Shown here one piece after another: positions 45,663 to 58,205 of a stretch of DNA of 64,000 nucleotides; the stretch's first letter is position 1; each line of letters begins with the position of its first letter. The stretch spans positions 86,796,501-86,860,500 of the forward strand of contig NC_073628.1 in NCBI RefSeq assembly GCF_029407905.1, read 5' to 3'. The DNA is from Bubalus kerabau. Lineage: Eukaryota; Chordata; Mammalia; Artiodactyla; Bovidae. A program made the position numbers and the translations under genes. Below the pieces are notes generated by a model. That model was given only the letters and a program-made list of their open reading frames with translations. It did no database searches and was not told the origin of the DNA.

Positions 45663-46400
45663 ATACTTGGACATGGTCCCCGCTCACAGGGTTTATATTC
45701 TGGTAGTGGAGACATAAATCCATCAAAAAAACAACAAAGCTGAGTGTCTAATTATAAGTTTATATAAGAAACAATGAAGTAAAGGAGCAAGGGTCTACTA
45801 GAGCATAGAAAAAAGAAAACTTTCTTGGCCAAATTATCAGGAAATGCATTCATAAAGAAATCACACTTGAGTTGATTATTATAAAGGATGAGCAAAAGGT
45901 AATCAAAAACAGCAGGGAAAGACACTCCCAAGTAGATGAAATTACAGGTACTAAGACCTTGTGGGATGCACCAGAGGCCAGGAGACTGAAACATACGGAG
46001 CAAGGAGGAGAATGTTTTCAGATGAGGCTGGAGAGAGAAATGGAGACTAGACCATGCAAGGTATTACCATCCATGAACATGACTTTGGTTGTTATCCCAA
46101 GACACTGTTACCCTAAATCACTGAAGGTCTCATAGATGTGTGTCTAAAAGATCACACTGGTTGTGGGTAAGGCAGCTTCTGCAGTAGTCTGAGCAGATAT
46201 GATAAGGGCTTGGATTAGAGAGTGGTGGCCATGGAGACAAAAGGGGGTGTTTTCAAGAAACACTTAAACTATAAAACCAAGAAAACCTGGTACTGTATCT
46301 ATTACAGGCAAGGATGAGGAAAAAAGAAGAGGGTCAAGGACAACTCCCAGGATTCTGACTTGCACAAATGAGATGGACTAATGCTTCCCCTGACATAAGG

Positions 46401-47808
46401 AACACTGGCTAAGAGACCAGATTAGGGGACCAATCAATCTCAAGGACTGTACTATTCATTAAATAACTAGATGCTCTGTGGAACACTGTTACACCACCGC
46501 TAATTAGGAGAAGACAACACCTAACAATTTTGGTACCCAGAGCTATTAGATGAGAATGAGGAAGACTCATGCTCACAAGGTTCGGCTTTGATGGTGTGGC
46601 TGAACAGTACCTTATTGATTTTAAATTTCATGTCAGGCTATTTATGAGAAGTTGTGCATTTTCCACTCCCTTTCAAAAATCCTATTAAAAGGCTCACACA
46701 TCCCAATTCAACAGTGGCGATTTTAAAAGATTTATTCTTTGAGCAAAAGATAAGAAATCTATGGGTGCTGCTAAGTGGAACACACTATCATCAAATGACA
46801 ACTATTTTTTAATGTTTATACTAGATTCTCACCTAGTATGAGGCAAGCCCTTGAACGCCACTATCAGTAAAAAATGTCATCCATCTAATGACAAAATGAT
46901 GTGTTTCAGAATTTCTGAGGCCATCGATACATGAGCAATTGCTTTCAGCTGCCTCTAGATCCAAGGCAAGCAATTTGCAAATCAATGGTCATGTGGCTCT
47001 GGTTCAGATGTGCTTAAGTAGCACTCTAACTCCCAGGCCCACAAACTGCTTAAAACTAAAATGCCAATCTCATGAGACTGCCTCCAGAAGGATAATTTTT
47101 AAATTAAAATGTTGTGTTTCTATTCTGATTAATCCAGAAATCTGCTCCAGAAGCTAGAGCTATAGTTTGTTTCCCTTTCCCTGCACCCTCAACAAACTGC
47201 GGAGCCAACAGTTTTGACCATGGAAGATCAAAAATCCTACGTTATGAGCATCCTCATCAATCCACAAACAGTTCATAGTTTTTCCAAAGGGAGTTCAACT
47301 CTACAGCACGCTCTCCATCATGTGAGAAGTCACAGACACATCCTATGTCCCTCATAACGCCTACCCCACCGTGGTCATGCTCCTGGACAACTTCCACAAG
47401 CCCTTGGTGCTCTGAACACAGCTGAAACGCTATTCTGTGTACAGCCAAATGGACTGATGGATCTGTATAGAGCTAAAACTTCACAAAAATAATAAGTTAA
47501 AGCAAAACTCCAATGAATCAGGATAGCAGATGAGGCATATATTTTCCTTGATTTTTTTAAAGAGGGATAATGAACAAATAAAGGCCTTGGGGTTAAAAAA
47601 GGAAGAAGAAAAATATGTAAGTCCATCTTCAACCTGGACAGATTGTGAAAATCTTTCTATGACTCAACACTGTCCTCTAGAGGCCACATCTAATCTGCTC
47701 TTTTTGTATTAAGAGAGAGATAAGCAATGGCATAAAAATAGTACAATTATATAATATTTCTAAATACAGCATTAATGAACTGTATAACATATACTAGACA
47801 CTACCTTA
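46401..47808. other. Unique intronic sequence
   Basis: No repeat recognised. The block at 47160-47460 is GC-richer and could be a decayed processed pseudogene, but I cannot name a parent. Confidence 0.35.
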
Positions 47809-48079
47809 GAGAAGGCAATGGCACCCCACTCCAGTACTCTTGCCTGGAAAATCCCATGGCTGGAGGAGCCTGGTAGGCTGCAGTCCATGGGGTCGCTAAG
47901 AGTCGGACACGACTGAGCGACTTCACTTTCACTTTTCACTTTCATGCATTGGAGAAGGAAATGGCAACCCACTCCAGTGTTCTTGCTTGGAGAATCCCAG
48001 GGACGGGGGAGCCTGGCGGGCTGCCGTCTATGGGGTCACACAGAGTCAGACACGACTGAAGTGACTTAGCAGCCGCAGC
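47809..48079 (+). repeat. Bov-A2 SINE (dimeric)
   Basis: Complete; perfect 13-bp TSD AGACACTACCTTA at 47796-47808 and 48080-48092. Confidence 0.95.
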
Positions 48080-48094
48080 AGACACTACCTTACA

Positions 48095-48300
48095 TTATTA
48101 AAAGTTTTTATTATTTAAATAAATGTATTTTAGAATAGATTTAGATTTACAGATAGCAGAGAGTTCTCATATACCTCCCAGTTTCCTCTGTTGTTTACCC
48201 TTGCATTATTATGGTACAACTATCCTTGGTTCATTGTAACATCCATTGAACCAATACTGATGTATTATTATTTACTAAACTCCATGTTTTATTTTGATTC
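48095..48300 (-). repeat. L1 3' UTR fragment
   Basis: TAGAATAGATTTAGATTTAC and AGAGTTCTCATATACCTCCC match the L1 3' UTR in antisense. Confidence 0.6.
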
Positions 48301-48604
48301 CATTGGTTTTTTAAAAGGCATTTTAAAAATATGGTACATTTCTCTATCATAGAAGAGAAGCAAGAAAAGCAGGGTAGAACAACCTGCCTGACAATCTGGA
48401 AATGGGTGGATAGAGGGGAAGATAATAAGTGCTTCTATTACTTCTGGTGCAGGACAAACTAGTTGACTTTATAAGGCCATGAGTAAGACAGGACAAAAAC
48501 ACTACTTTCTATAAATGTTATGCAATAATGGTTCAATGATTATTTAAATGCCTTTAAAATTTAATAGAAATATATCAAATATTGAACCACACTCTATCAT
48601 ATAT

Positions 48605-48630
48605 TGTATATAAATATATATATATATAGT
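48605..48630. repeat. (TA)n tract
   Basis: Short TA-rich microsatellite. Confidence 0.8.
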
Positions 48631-48634
48631 TACG

Positions 48635-49045
48635 CATTGAGTTATATCTTCCCCAAGTTCATATGTTGGAGTCCTAATCTCTGGTACACCTCAGAATGTG
48701 ACTTCTTTGGAGACAGGGTAATCAAGTTTATCCTCAGTGAGGTAATCAAGTTAAAATGAGGTCATTAGGGTGGGCCCTACTCCAATATAACTGATGTCCT
48801 AATGAAAAGAAGAAATCTGGACACAGAGACATGCACACAGGGAGAATGTCATGTGAACATGAAGACAAGCCTCTACAAGCCAAGAAGAAAGGCCTAAAAC
48901 AGATTCTTCTCTCCTAGCCAACAGAAGGAACCAACTCAGCTAACACCCTAATTCTGCACTTCCAGCTTCCAGAAGTGTGAGACAATAAATCTCTGTTGTT
49001 TAAGACACTGTCTGTGGTACTTTGTTATAGCAGTTCTACCAAACT
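48635..49045 (+). repeat. ERVL-MaLR LTR (MLT/MST type)
   Basis: CATATGTTGGAGTCCTAATC, AATGAGGTCATTAGGGTGGG, GACATGCACACAGGGAGAAT, AATAAATCTCTGTTGTTTAA: the full MaLR LTR order. Solo LTR in the EFCAB2 intron. Confidence 0.85.
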
Positions 49046-51645
49046 TTATATGCTTGCACACAAACGTTCTGAGAGATATGACATAAAGGCACTTTGTAAA
49101 CCTTGAGTTATTATGATTATTATTATTTAATCAGTAGTGTACACACTTCTGGTTCTATATTCTGCAATGACACCTCCTCCTAACAGAATCGATCTCTGGT
49201 GCTAAAATTTTAGACACAGCCTCCTTGACCCACCATAGGGAGCCGTTTTTTACAGAAGTCTGATCCTGCCTGCTCTCTGTAAAATGCCACGTGGAATGTG
49301 GCATGAATGTATTAAACTGCTAGGCATATCTAATCCCTTGTCCCTCGCCCCTGAACCCTGGCCTAGAGGAGAGGGTTTGTAGATCAGCAGCCAGGATGTC
49401 TCCACTCTGCTGTTCCCCTACTTGCTTCCTGGACTGAAAGGAGAGGAGAGCCATCTGTCACATCTTCCTCCTCTTCAAAAGACAAAAACAAAACAAATAT
49501 ATCTTGTTATTGTGTACGTGAATGAGGCAAAGTAAGTTCTAATTTGGTCTGTTTCATCTAAGAGAAAGGCTAATGTGCTAGAAAGGAGGTAATAATTAGA
49601 AAGTAAGCTCGGGAGCATTTATGAATGCAGAGAAAATAAAACCTCTTTGTAGGAAGACCTCCAGCTTAGCCTTCAAGTACCATTTATAGGAGGAGCTCAT
49701 CTTATTAGCCAGCAGGTGTCTACCTGGAAGAAGACTGAGGCCCCAACACACCTGGCTTCTCTTCCTCCAAAGAACTATGGTGGCAGAGGCAATCTGAAGA
49801 AAATACCCTGCTTCCCTGACACACGAAGGGGCCCGCCTCCACAGGCTAGCACAGGGCCTCCAGCCATTCCACAGCCTCTTTGCTTCCTCCGGCCCAATAA
49901 GGAGCCAACTCAATAAATATGTAAATACTGTGGTATTATTTTTAAATCAACATTTATCTAAGTTTCAAAGCATGAGGCAAATACTCTTTCTCAGTCTACC
50001 TTGGTAAAAGACAGTTTTTTTCACCTGTTTTGCACCTGAGGCCATTCTGGCACAGAGAGGTAAAGCACCCCTCATGGTCCTCAAGGGCAGTCAGGTGCTG
50101 TAATGGGACCACAGCCCAGAGTTCTTTCTCCCATTCCCACAGTGAAGTCATCAGGCCATCTCTTTTCTCATTAAAGCATTATTTATTTTAATACTGAATT
50201 CTCTGAATAGGCACAATAAAACACACTGAAAATTCATTTCTCCCCAGGGACATACAATCTGTCAATAAACTGAACTATTTCACGCTTCACAAAAGCAAGA
50301 TAATACCAGTAGTTTAGATGGTTTATAAAGCACCTACATTTCATCTAGCTCCAGGTCACCAAATCAGACATACATATGAATTTTTCAACTATTTGTAGTA
50401 AAAATATAAAAACAATGAGATATTTCAAGTTAGACTTGAATATCACATATGCAAATTTTGACATAAATTGTGTTTCAAAACCAAAACACTAATACAATTT
50501 AGAAAATACTTCTCTGCCTTGGATAGAATAAAATGATAACAAAAATTCACTGGCATTTACCAATTAGTCCTAAAAATAAAAAATCCTAAAGTTACCTGCT
50601 TTAGAAAAATTATTTATTCCAAACATTTCAGATGCTGTTGTGTAAAAATTGGGGTAAGTACTTCTTTGGGGTTATAAGTCCCTTTCTTATTATAAGAGGT
50701 ATCAAAAAAGACTAACTCATCTTTTGGGTGGACTATCAGAGAGTCTAAGAATCAACAGGTGGCTAGACCATGTAATCAAAAAGGTCCTTTCCAACTGTAC
50801 GTTTCCATAATTTGAAGCAATGGCAGTCAGTTTCTGTCAGGCTATTAATCCCCCCAATTTACCCTCAGGCGCAGCAGGGGCAGGAGAGTCAGGGCTCCAC
50901 TTACACTAATTTGTTTCACACCCTTCAGTCTCAGTTTCTCACCACCCCTTCCCGAGTGTCCCTCCCCACCCCACGTAGACAGAGGCAGTAAGTGTGGAAG
51001 CAATTGCCCCTCCAAGGTAATCTACTATTTATATCAAAAGTAACTATTTAAAATTGTGTTTCAATAAGATTCGAGGAAAACTGGATTGAGACTTGGTTAG
51101 CATAATGAATATCCAATATCACATAAGCTTTATTAGGTCTAGAGACAGGTCTAAAATCACACTTATAACAACATGTTAGTTTAAAATATTACTTATTCTT
51201 ACATTTCATGAAGCAATTCAAACCCTCAACATATCTTCAACAACAGACTTTCTAAGAGTTTGACTACTTTAGATACCTCAACTAAGTGGAGTCATGGAGT
51301 ACTGGTCTATTTTGTGACTAGAATTTTCACATAATATCTTCAAGTTTCATCCATGTTACAGTATATGACAGGATTTCCTTCTTAAAATGTTAGTTTTCCT
51401 TAAATTAGATAACAGTATGAAACAATCACTTTGATGTAATATTGAGTAAAAAGGTAAAATATTCTGGTTGTGTTTGAGTGATGGAAACAAGAGCAATCAC
51501 TCCTCTATTTTTTGAGCATCCAATTTTAATCAGCATGCATTTCTTAAAGAATGAAATTTTTATAATAACATTGGAAATGATTGTGATATAACTAGCAAAA
51601 AAAATCAAGGCTGAAATTGTACATACTAAATTGTACTATAAGATT
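49046..51645. other. Mostly unique intronic sequence
   Basis: Contains an antisense MIR at about 50035-50160 (CACAGAGAGGTAAAGCACCC) and an antisense L1 scrap near 51290-51400 (TTTCATCCATGTTACAGTAT). No exon matching the missing EFCAB2 5' coding sequence. Confidence 0.4.
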
Positions 51646-51957
51646 GCTGCTAAAAAAAAAAAAAAAAAAAAAGATTGCTGCTAAGCTGCTGCTGCTAAGT
51701 CGCTTCAGTCGTGTCCGACTCTGTGTGACCCCATAGACGGCAGCCCACGAGGCTCCCCCGTCCCTGGGATTTTCCAGGCAACAACACTGGAGTAGGTTGC
51801 CATTTCCTTCTCCAGTGCATGAAACCGAAAAGTGAAAGTGAAGTCGCTGAGTCTTGTCCGACTCTTAGCGACCCCATGAACTGCGGCCCACCAGGCTCCT
51901 CCATCCATGGGATTTTCCAGGCAAGAGTGTTGGAGTGGGGTGCCATTGCCTTCTCCA
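51646..51957 (-). repeat. Bov-A2 SINE with an A-run in its tail
   Basis: Two monomers; TSD ACTATAAGATT at 51635-51645 and 51958-51968. The tail side holds an A-run at 51652-51672 flanked by two copies of AGATTGCTGCTAA. Confidence 0.9.
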
Positions 51958-52362
51958 ACTATAAGATTACTATTATGCTAAAAACATGTCAAGGAAAATA
52001 ATATGGGAGGAAGTGCACTAAATTACTAATACTGATTATATTAAGGTGATGGATTGGGGATGTCACCAAGATGGCAGAGTAGGAAGACTCCATGCTCCCA
52101 TCTTCCCACAGGCACATCAAAATCCCAACTACTTGTAAAGCAACTCTCTATGATAATAATTTGAAGACTATCAGGAAAGATGTTTCACAACTAAAGATAA
52201 AGAAGTAACCGTAACAAGGGGGCTTTCGAGGTGGTGTTGGTGATAAAGAATGTGCCATAACAAGACAGTTAGGAGGACTGGAGACACTGCATTGCCAGGA
52301 CCCACACTCCCAGGTGTATGACACATGCCCAGGTGTATATACGACAAACCAAGACAGAGTAT

Positions 52363-54991
52363 GAATCAAGGCAAATTGGAAGTGGTCAAACAGGAGATGG
52401 CAAGAGTGAATGTCTACATTTTAGGCAAACTAAAATGGACTGGAACGGGTGAATTTAACTCAGATGACCATTATATCTACTACTGTGGGCAAGAATCCCT
52501 TAGAAGAAATGGAGTAGCCATCATAGTCAACAAAAGAGTGAAATGCAATACTTGGGTGCAATCTCAAAAACGACAGAATGATCTCTATTCATTTCCAAGG
52601 CAAACCATTCAATATCACAGTAATCCAAGTCTATGCCTCAACCAGTAATGCTGAAGAAGCTGAAGTTGAATGGTTCTATAAAGACCTACAAGACCTTCTA
52701 GAACTAAAAAAGATGTCCTTTTCATTATAGGGGACTGGAATGCAAAAGTAGGAAGTCAAGAAATACCTGGAGTAACAGGCAAATTTGGCCTTGGAGTACA
52801 GAATGAAGCAGCGCAAAAACTAATCGAGTTTTGCCAAGGGAATGCACTGGTCATAGCGAACACCCTCTTCCAACAACACAAGAGAAGACTGTACACGTGG
52901 ACATCACCAGATGGTCAATACCAAAAAAGACTGATTATATTCTTTGCAGCCATAGATGGAGAAGCTCTATACAGTCAGCAAAAATAAGACCGGGAGCTGA
53001 CTGTGGCTCAGATCATGAACTCCTTATTGCCAAATTCAAACTTAAATTGAAGAAAGTAGGGAAAACCACTAGACCATTCAGGTATGACCTAAATCAAATC
53101 CCTTAGGATTATACAGTGGAAGTGAGATATAGATTCAAGGGATTAGACCTGATAGAGTACCTGAAGAACTATGGACAGAGGTTCGTGACATTGTACAGGA
53201 GACAGAGATCAAGACCATCCCCAAGAAAAAGAAATGCAAAAAGGCAAAATGGCTGTCTGAGGAGGCCTTACAAATAGCTGTTAAAAGAAAAGAAGTGAAA
53301 AGCAAAGGAGAAAAGGAAAGATATACCCATTTGAATGCAGAGTTCCAAAGAACAGCAAGGAGAGAAAAGAAAGCCTTCCTCAGTGATCAATGCAAAGAAA
53401 TAGAGGAAAACAATAGACTGGGAAAGACTAGAGATCTCTTCAAGAGAGTCAGAGACACCAAGGGAACATTTCATGCAAAGATAGCTGCGATAAAGGACAG
53501 AAATGGTATGGACCTAACAGAAGCAGAAGATATTAAGAAGATGTGGCAAGAAGACATAGATGAACTACACAAAAAAGATCTTCATGACCAAGATAATCAC
53601 GATGGTGTGATCACTCACCTAGAGCCAGACATCCTGAAATGCAAAGTCAAGTAGGCCTTAGAAAGCATCAGTACGAACAAAGCTAGTGGAGGTGATGCAA
53701 TTCCAGTTGAGCTATTTCAAATCCTAAAAGATGATGCTGTGAAAGTGCTGCACTCAATATGTCAGCAAATTTGGAAAACTCAGCAGTGCCCACCGGACTG
53801 GAAAAGGTCAGTTTTCATTCCAATCCCAAAGAAAGACAATGCCAAAGAATGCTCAAACTACCACAAAATGGCACTAATCTCACACGCTAGCCAAGTAGTG
53901 CTCAAAATTCTCCAAGCCAGGCTTCAACAGTACATGAACTGTGAACTTCCAGATGTTCAAGCTTTAGAAAAGGCAGAGAAACCAAATATCAAATTGCCAA
54001 TATCTGTTGGATCATCGAAAAGCAAGAGAGTTCCAGAAAAACATTTACTTCTGTTTTATTGACTATGTCAAAGCCTTTGACTGTGTGGATCACAACAAAC
54101 TGGAAAATTCTGAAAGAAATGGGATTACCAGACCACCTGACCTGCCTCTTGAGAAATCTATATGCAGGTCAGGAAGCAACAGTTAGAACTGGACATGGAA
54201 CAACAGACTGGTTCCAAATCAGGAATGGAGTACGTCAAGGCTATATATTGTTTATTTAACTTATATGCAGAGTACATCATGAGAAACCTTGGGCTGGATG
54301 AAGCACAAGCTGGAATCAAGATTGCCAGGAGAAATATCAATAACCCTTAGATATGCAGATGACACCACCCTTATGGCAGAAAGCAAGGAGAACTAAAGAG
54401 CCTCTTGATGAAAGTTAAAGAGAGTGAAAAAGTTGGCTTAAAACTCAACATTCAGAAAATTAAGATAATGGTATCTGGTCCCATCACTTCATGGCAAATA
54501 GATGGGGAAACAGTGGAAACAGTGTCAGACTTTATTTTGGGGGCTCCAAAATCACTGCAGATGGTAACTATAGCCATGAAATTAAAAGACGCTTACTCCT
54601 TGGAAGAAAAGTTATGACCAACATAGACAGCATATTTAAAAGCAGAGATATTACTTTGCTAACAAAGGTCCATCTAGTCAAAGCTATGGTTTTTCCAGTG
54701 GTCATGTATGGATGTGAGAGTTGGACTATAAAGAAAGCTGAGCACCAAAGAATTGATGCTTTTGAACTGTGGTGTTGGAGAAGACTCTTGAGAGTCCCTT
54801 GGACTGCAAGGACATCAAATCAGTCCATCCTAAAGGAAATCAGTACTGAATATTCATTGGAAGGACTCATGTTGAAGCTGAAACTCCAATACTTTGGCCA
54901 CCTGATAAAAAGAACTGACTCACCTGAAAAGACCCTGATGCTCGGAAAGATTGAAGGCAGAAGGAAAAGAGGACGAGAGAGGATGAGATAG
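52363..54991 (+). pseudogene. BovB ORF (endonuclease plus reverse transcriptase), multiply broken
   Basis: Fragments in order: 52363-52648 endonuclease start (KLEVVKQEMARVNVYILGKL); 52831-53106 endonuclease end with SDHELLIAKF; 53295-53654 linker; 53739-54062 RT start (DWKRSVFIPIPKK); 54059-54350 RT middle; 54405-54991 C-terminal part with YGCESWTIKKAE. Several frameshifts and in-frame stops, including a TAG at 53652-53654 where other copies read Trp. Not functional. Confidence 0.9.
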
Positions 54992-55136
54992 TTGGATGGC
55001 ATCACCAACTCAGTGGACATGATTTTATGTAAACTCCGGGAGTTGGTGATGGACAGGGAAGCCTGATGTGCTGCAGTCCATGTGGTCACAAAGAGTCAGA
55101 CATGACTAAGTGACTGAACTGAAGTGAACTGAACTG
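52363..55136 (+). mobile_element. Inner BovB LINE, 2.77 kb
   Basis: Bounded by the perfect 11-bp TSD AGACAGAGTAT at 52352-52362 and 55137-55147, lying inside the outer BovB. It covers most of the ORF, from the AP-like endonuclease through the RT to the C-terminal region and 3' UTR. Somewhat short of the usual 3.2 kb, so 5'-truncated. Confidence 0.9.
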
Positions 55137-56872
55137 AGACAGAGTATTAAAAAGCAGAGACATTACTTTCCAACAAAGACCCATCTAGTCAAAGCTACGG
55201 TTTTTCCAGTAGTCATATTCGTATGTGAGAGTTGGACCATAAAGAAGGCTGAGCACCGAAGAACTGATGCTTTTGAACTGTGGTGTTGGAGAAGACTCTT
55301 GAGAGTCCCTTGGACAGCAAGGAGAGCAAACCAGTTAATCCTTAAAGGAAATCAACCCTGAATATTCATTGGAAGGACTGATGCTGAAGCTGAAGCTCCA
55401 ATACTTTGGCCACCTGATCCGCAGAGCTGACACATTAGAAAGGACCCTGATGCTGGGAAAAATTGAAGGCAGGAGGAGAAGGGGACAAGAGAGGATAAGA
55501 TCGTTGGATGGCATCACCAACTCAATGGACATGAGTTTGGGTAAACTCAGAGAGATGTTGAAGGACTGGGAAGCCTGGCATGCTGCAGTCCACGGGGTCG
55601 CAAAGAGTTGGACATGACTGAGAGACTGAACAACACTCCCAGGTAAGTCGCCCACAAACAGGAGGGCAGTCACAATTGCAGAGGTTCCCACCAAGGAGTA
55701 AGAGGTTCAAGCACCACTTGGGCTTCCCAGTTTAGGGTCCTGCACCAGAAGATGAGCCCCCAGCACGTCTGCCTTTGTGAACAGGAGAGCTGGAGGGCTA
55801 TAGGAAACAGAGACTCCTCTCTTAAAAGGTGCACATAAAATCTCACACTCTGAATGCTCAGAAGCAGTAGTCAGAAGGAGCCTAGGTCAGACCTACTTGC
55901 TAATCTTGGAGAGCCTCCCAGAGAGGCAGGAAGCAGCTGGACGTCCAAGGGGTGAAGACACTGGTCGCAGCCTTTTCCGCGAGCTTCTTCTACCACAGTG
56001 ACACCAGCACTGCCGAGCTCCATTTCAGAACCCTTCACTAGCAAACCTCTGCTGGGGGCGTATTCACCCGCCAGTGGGCTGGCGGCAGCCCCTCCCCCAC
56101 GTGTTCTCCCCAGGCCACACAGACAGCTGCGGATGGACTTAGCCCTGCCCTCCAGTGGTCCAGCAGCAGTTGCACCCCTCACAGGGCTGCTCAGCCAAAC
56201 CACACAGGAAGCCTATCCTACCCTCCAGTGAGAGGCAGGGCCTTGCAACCAAGTGAACTGGGGGCCAGTCCCCTCACCAGCATGCCCACAGTAGTCAGCC
56301 CTGCCACAATAGAAGGGCACACGCAGCCCACACAGGGGGCATACAGCTCTGGTGATCAGAGGGGAGCATGCTGCTGAGCCCCCAGGACATCTACATAAGG
56401 CCACTACTCCAAGATTGGGAAACAAAACTGACCTACTTAACACATAGAAATAAACAAAGAAAATTAGGCAAAATGAAGAGAGTGTAACAAGAGACAGAGA
56501 AAGACATTACATAGTGGTAAAGGGGTCAACCCAACAAGATATAACAATTGTAAATATATATGCACTGAACCCAGGAGCACCTAAATACATAAAGCAAATA
56601 TTAATAGACATAAACAGAGAAATCAACAGTAATACAATAATAATAGTAGGGAACATTAACACTCCACTTTCGTCAATGGGCTTGCCAGCATTTAACATTT
56701 CAGACTCAAATCTTAGACATTCTAGCGGATGTGTAGTGGCACCTCATTATCCCCACTGACTAGAGACATTCATCATCTTTTTATGAGCTTATTGGCCACT
56801 GATACTTTTTCTTTCACGAAATGGCCATACAAATCTTTGGCTATTTTAAAAATTAGGTTGAAACATTCATAT

Positions 56873-57345
56873 GGGCTTCCCTAGGGCACCCCACTCCAGT
56901 ACTCTTGCCTGGAAAATCCCATGGATGGAGGAGCCTGGTGGGCTGCAGTCCATGGGGTCGCTAAGATTCGGACACGACTGAGCGACTTCACTTTCATTTT
57001 TCACTTTCATGCATTGGAGAAGGAAATGGCAACCCACTCCAGTGTTCTTGCCTGGAGAATCCCAGGGACGGGGGAGCCTGGTGGGCTGCCATCTATGGGG
57101 TCGCAGAGTCGGACACAACTGAAGTGACTTAGCAGCAGCAGCAGTAGGTCAGCTGGTAAAGAATCCGCCTCCAATTCAGAAGACCCCGGTTCAATTCCTG
57201 GGTTGAGAAGAGCCCCTGGAGGAGGGCATGGCAAACCACTCCAATATTCTTTCCGGGAGAATCTCATGAACAGAGGAGCCTGGTGGGCTACAGTCCATGC
57301 GGTGGCAAAAAGTCGGACATGACTAAGCGACTAAATGCAGCACAG
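56873..57345 (+). repeat. Composite: Bov-tA with a Bov-A2 inserted near its start
   Basis: TSD ACATTCATAT at 56863-56872 and 57346-57355 encloses a Bov-tA head (GGGCTTCCCTAGG), then a Bov-A2 (about 56886-57143, ending (CAG)n), then the rest of the Bov-tA (GGTCAGCTGGTAAAGAATCC to the tail). Confidence 0.85.
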
Positions 57346-57423
57346 ACATTCATATATTATCAAATGAATTATACAATATGAAATAAATTATCTTTCAAAT
57401 ATTTTCCCCTAATCCATGACTCA

Positions 57424-57744
57424 GATTTGTTTATTTTTACTTTTGGCTGTGCTGGGTCTTCATTGCTGCGTGTGGGCTCTCTCTAGCTGCGTGAGCAAGG
57501 GCTACTCTTTGCTGTGGTGTGCAGGCTTATCATTGTAGTGGTTTCTCTTGTTGCAGAGCATGGGCTCTAGGGCGCATGGGTTTCAATGGTTGCGGCTTAA
57601 GGGGTCTAGAGCTTGGGCTCAGGAGTTGCGGCACACGGGCTTAGTTGCTCCACAGCATGTGGGATCTTTTTCAGGCGAGGGATTGAAATAGTGGCCCCTG
57701 TAATACAAGGTGGACTCTTAACCACTGGACCACCAGTGAAGCCC
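57424..57744 (-). repeat. CHR-type tRNA-derived SINE
   Basis: Antisense: TTTTGGCTGTGCTGGGTCTT at the left, TAACCACTGGACCACCAGTG at the right end. Confidence 0.88.
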
Positions 57745-58205
57745 TGTATGTTTTTGGCTCTGCCCTTTGATGGGCCAAAGTTTTTAATGTTGAGGAAATT
57801 AATCATTGTTGTTCCTTTATGGTTCATGGTTTCTTGTCTCTCTATCTAAGAAATCTTTGGCTAACCCAACATCATAAAGTTTTCCCTATGTTTTATAGAT
57901 TTAGCTCTCATGTTCAGTTCTATGATCCATTTCAAGTTAAAAGACTGTTGAAAAGAGTGTTGTTTCTTTCTATTCAGATAATCATTTGCTCAAACGCTAT
58001 TTATTGAAATGATTACCCTTTTCTCATTGAATGATGTTGGCACCTATGTCAAAGATATGTGTGGTTCTCTTTCTCAATTCTCTAGTCAGTTCCACTGATC
58101 TGTATGTGTACCAGTGTACAAAATATCACACTGTGCATGATACCACATAATATGTGTACAAATATAATACTCAAGATTACTGAAGCTTCATAGTAAATCT
58201 GCAAT

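Larger units (their letters stand above)
43900..46400 (-). repeat. L2 copy split by BovB
   Basis: 43912-43991 (CATTCAGCAAATGTAAGTGA; ACTGTGCCAAGTACTGGGGA) and 45663-46400 (CACAGGGTTTATATTCTGGT; AAGATCACACTGGTTGTGGG) follow the antisense L2 consensus in order, with BovB in between. Confidence 0.55.
52316..55632 (+). mobile_element. Outer 5'-truncated BovB, itself split by another BovB
   Basis: The perfect 12-bp TSD ACACTCCCAGGT at 52304-52315 and 55633-55644 bounds the insertion in L1. The left remnant (about 52331-52362) matches BovB just before the AAAAGCAGAGACATTAC block; the rest of this copy is 55137-55632. Confidence 0.85.
52055..56860 (+). repeat. L1 5' region split by nested BovB copies
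   Basis: 52055-52315 (ACCAAGATGGCAGAGTAGGA, typical of L1 5' ends) continues after the BovB insertions from 55645 (GTGAACAGGAGAGCTGGAGG) to the L1 ORF2 start region at about 56520-56700 (AATATATATGCACTGAACCC). The L1 is older than the insertions and has no intact ORF. Confidence 0.75.

Noticed and set aside
47160..47460. Possible processed pseudogene
   Set aside because: The sequence looks coding-like in places, but no frame holds and I cannot name a parent gene.
3360..57345. tRNA genes suggested by the A/B-box-like heads of Bov-tA and CHR elements
   Set aside because: They are SINE heads with TSDs and non-tRNA bodies, not tRNA genes; no cloverleaf with intact acceptor stem was seen.
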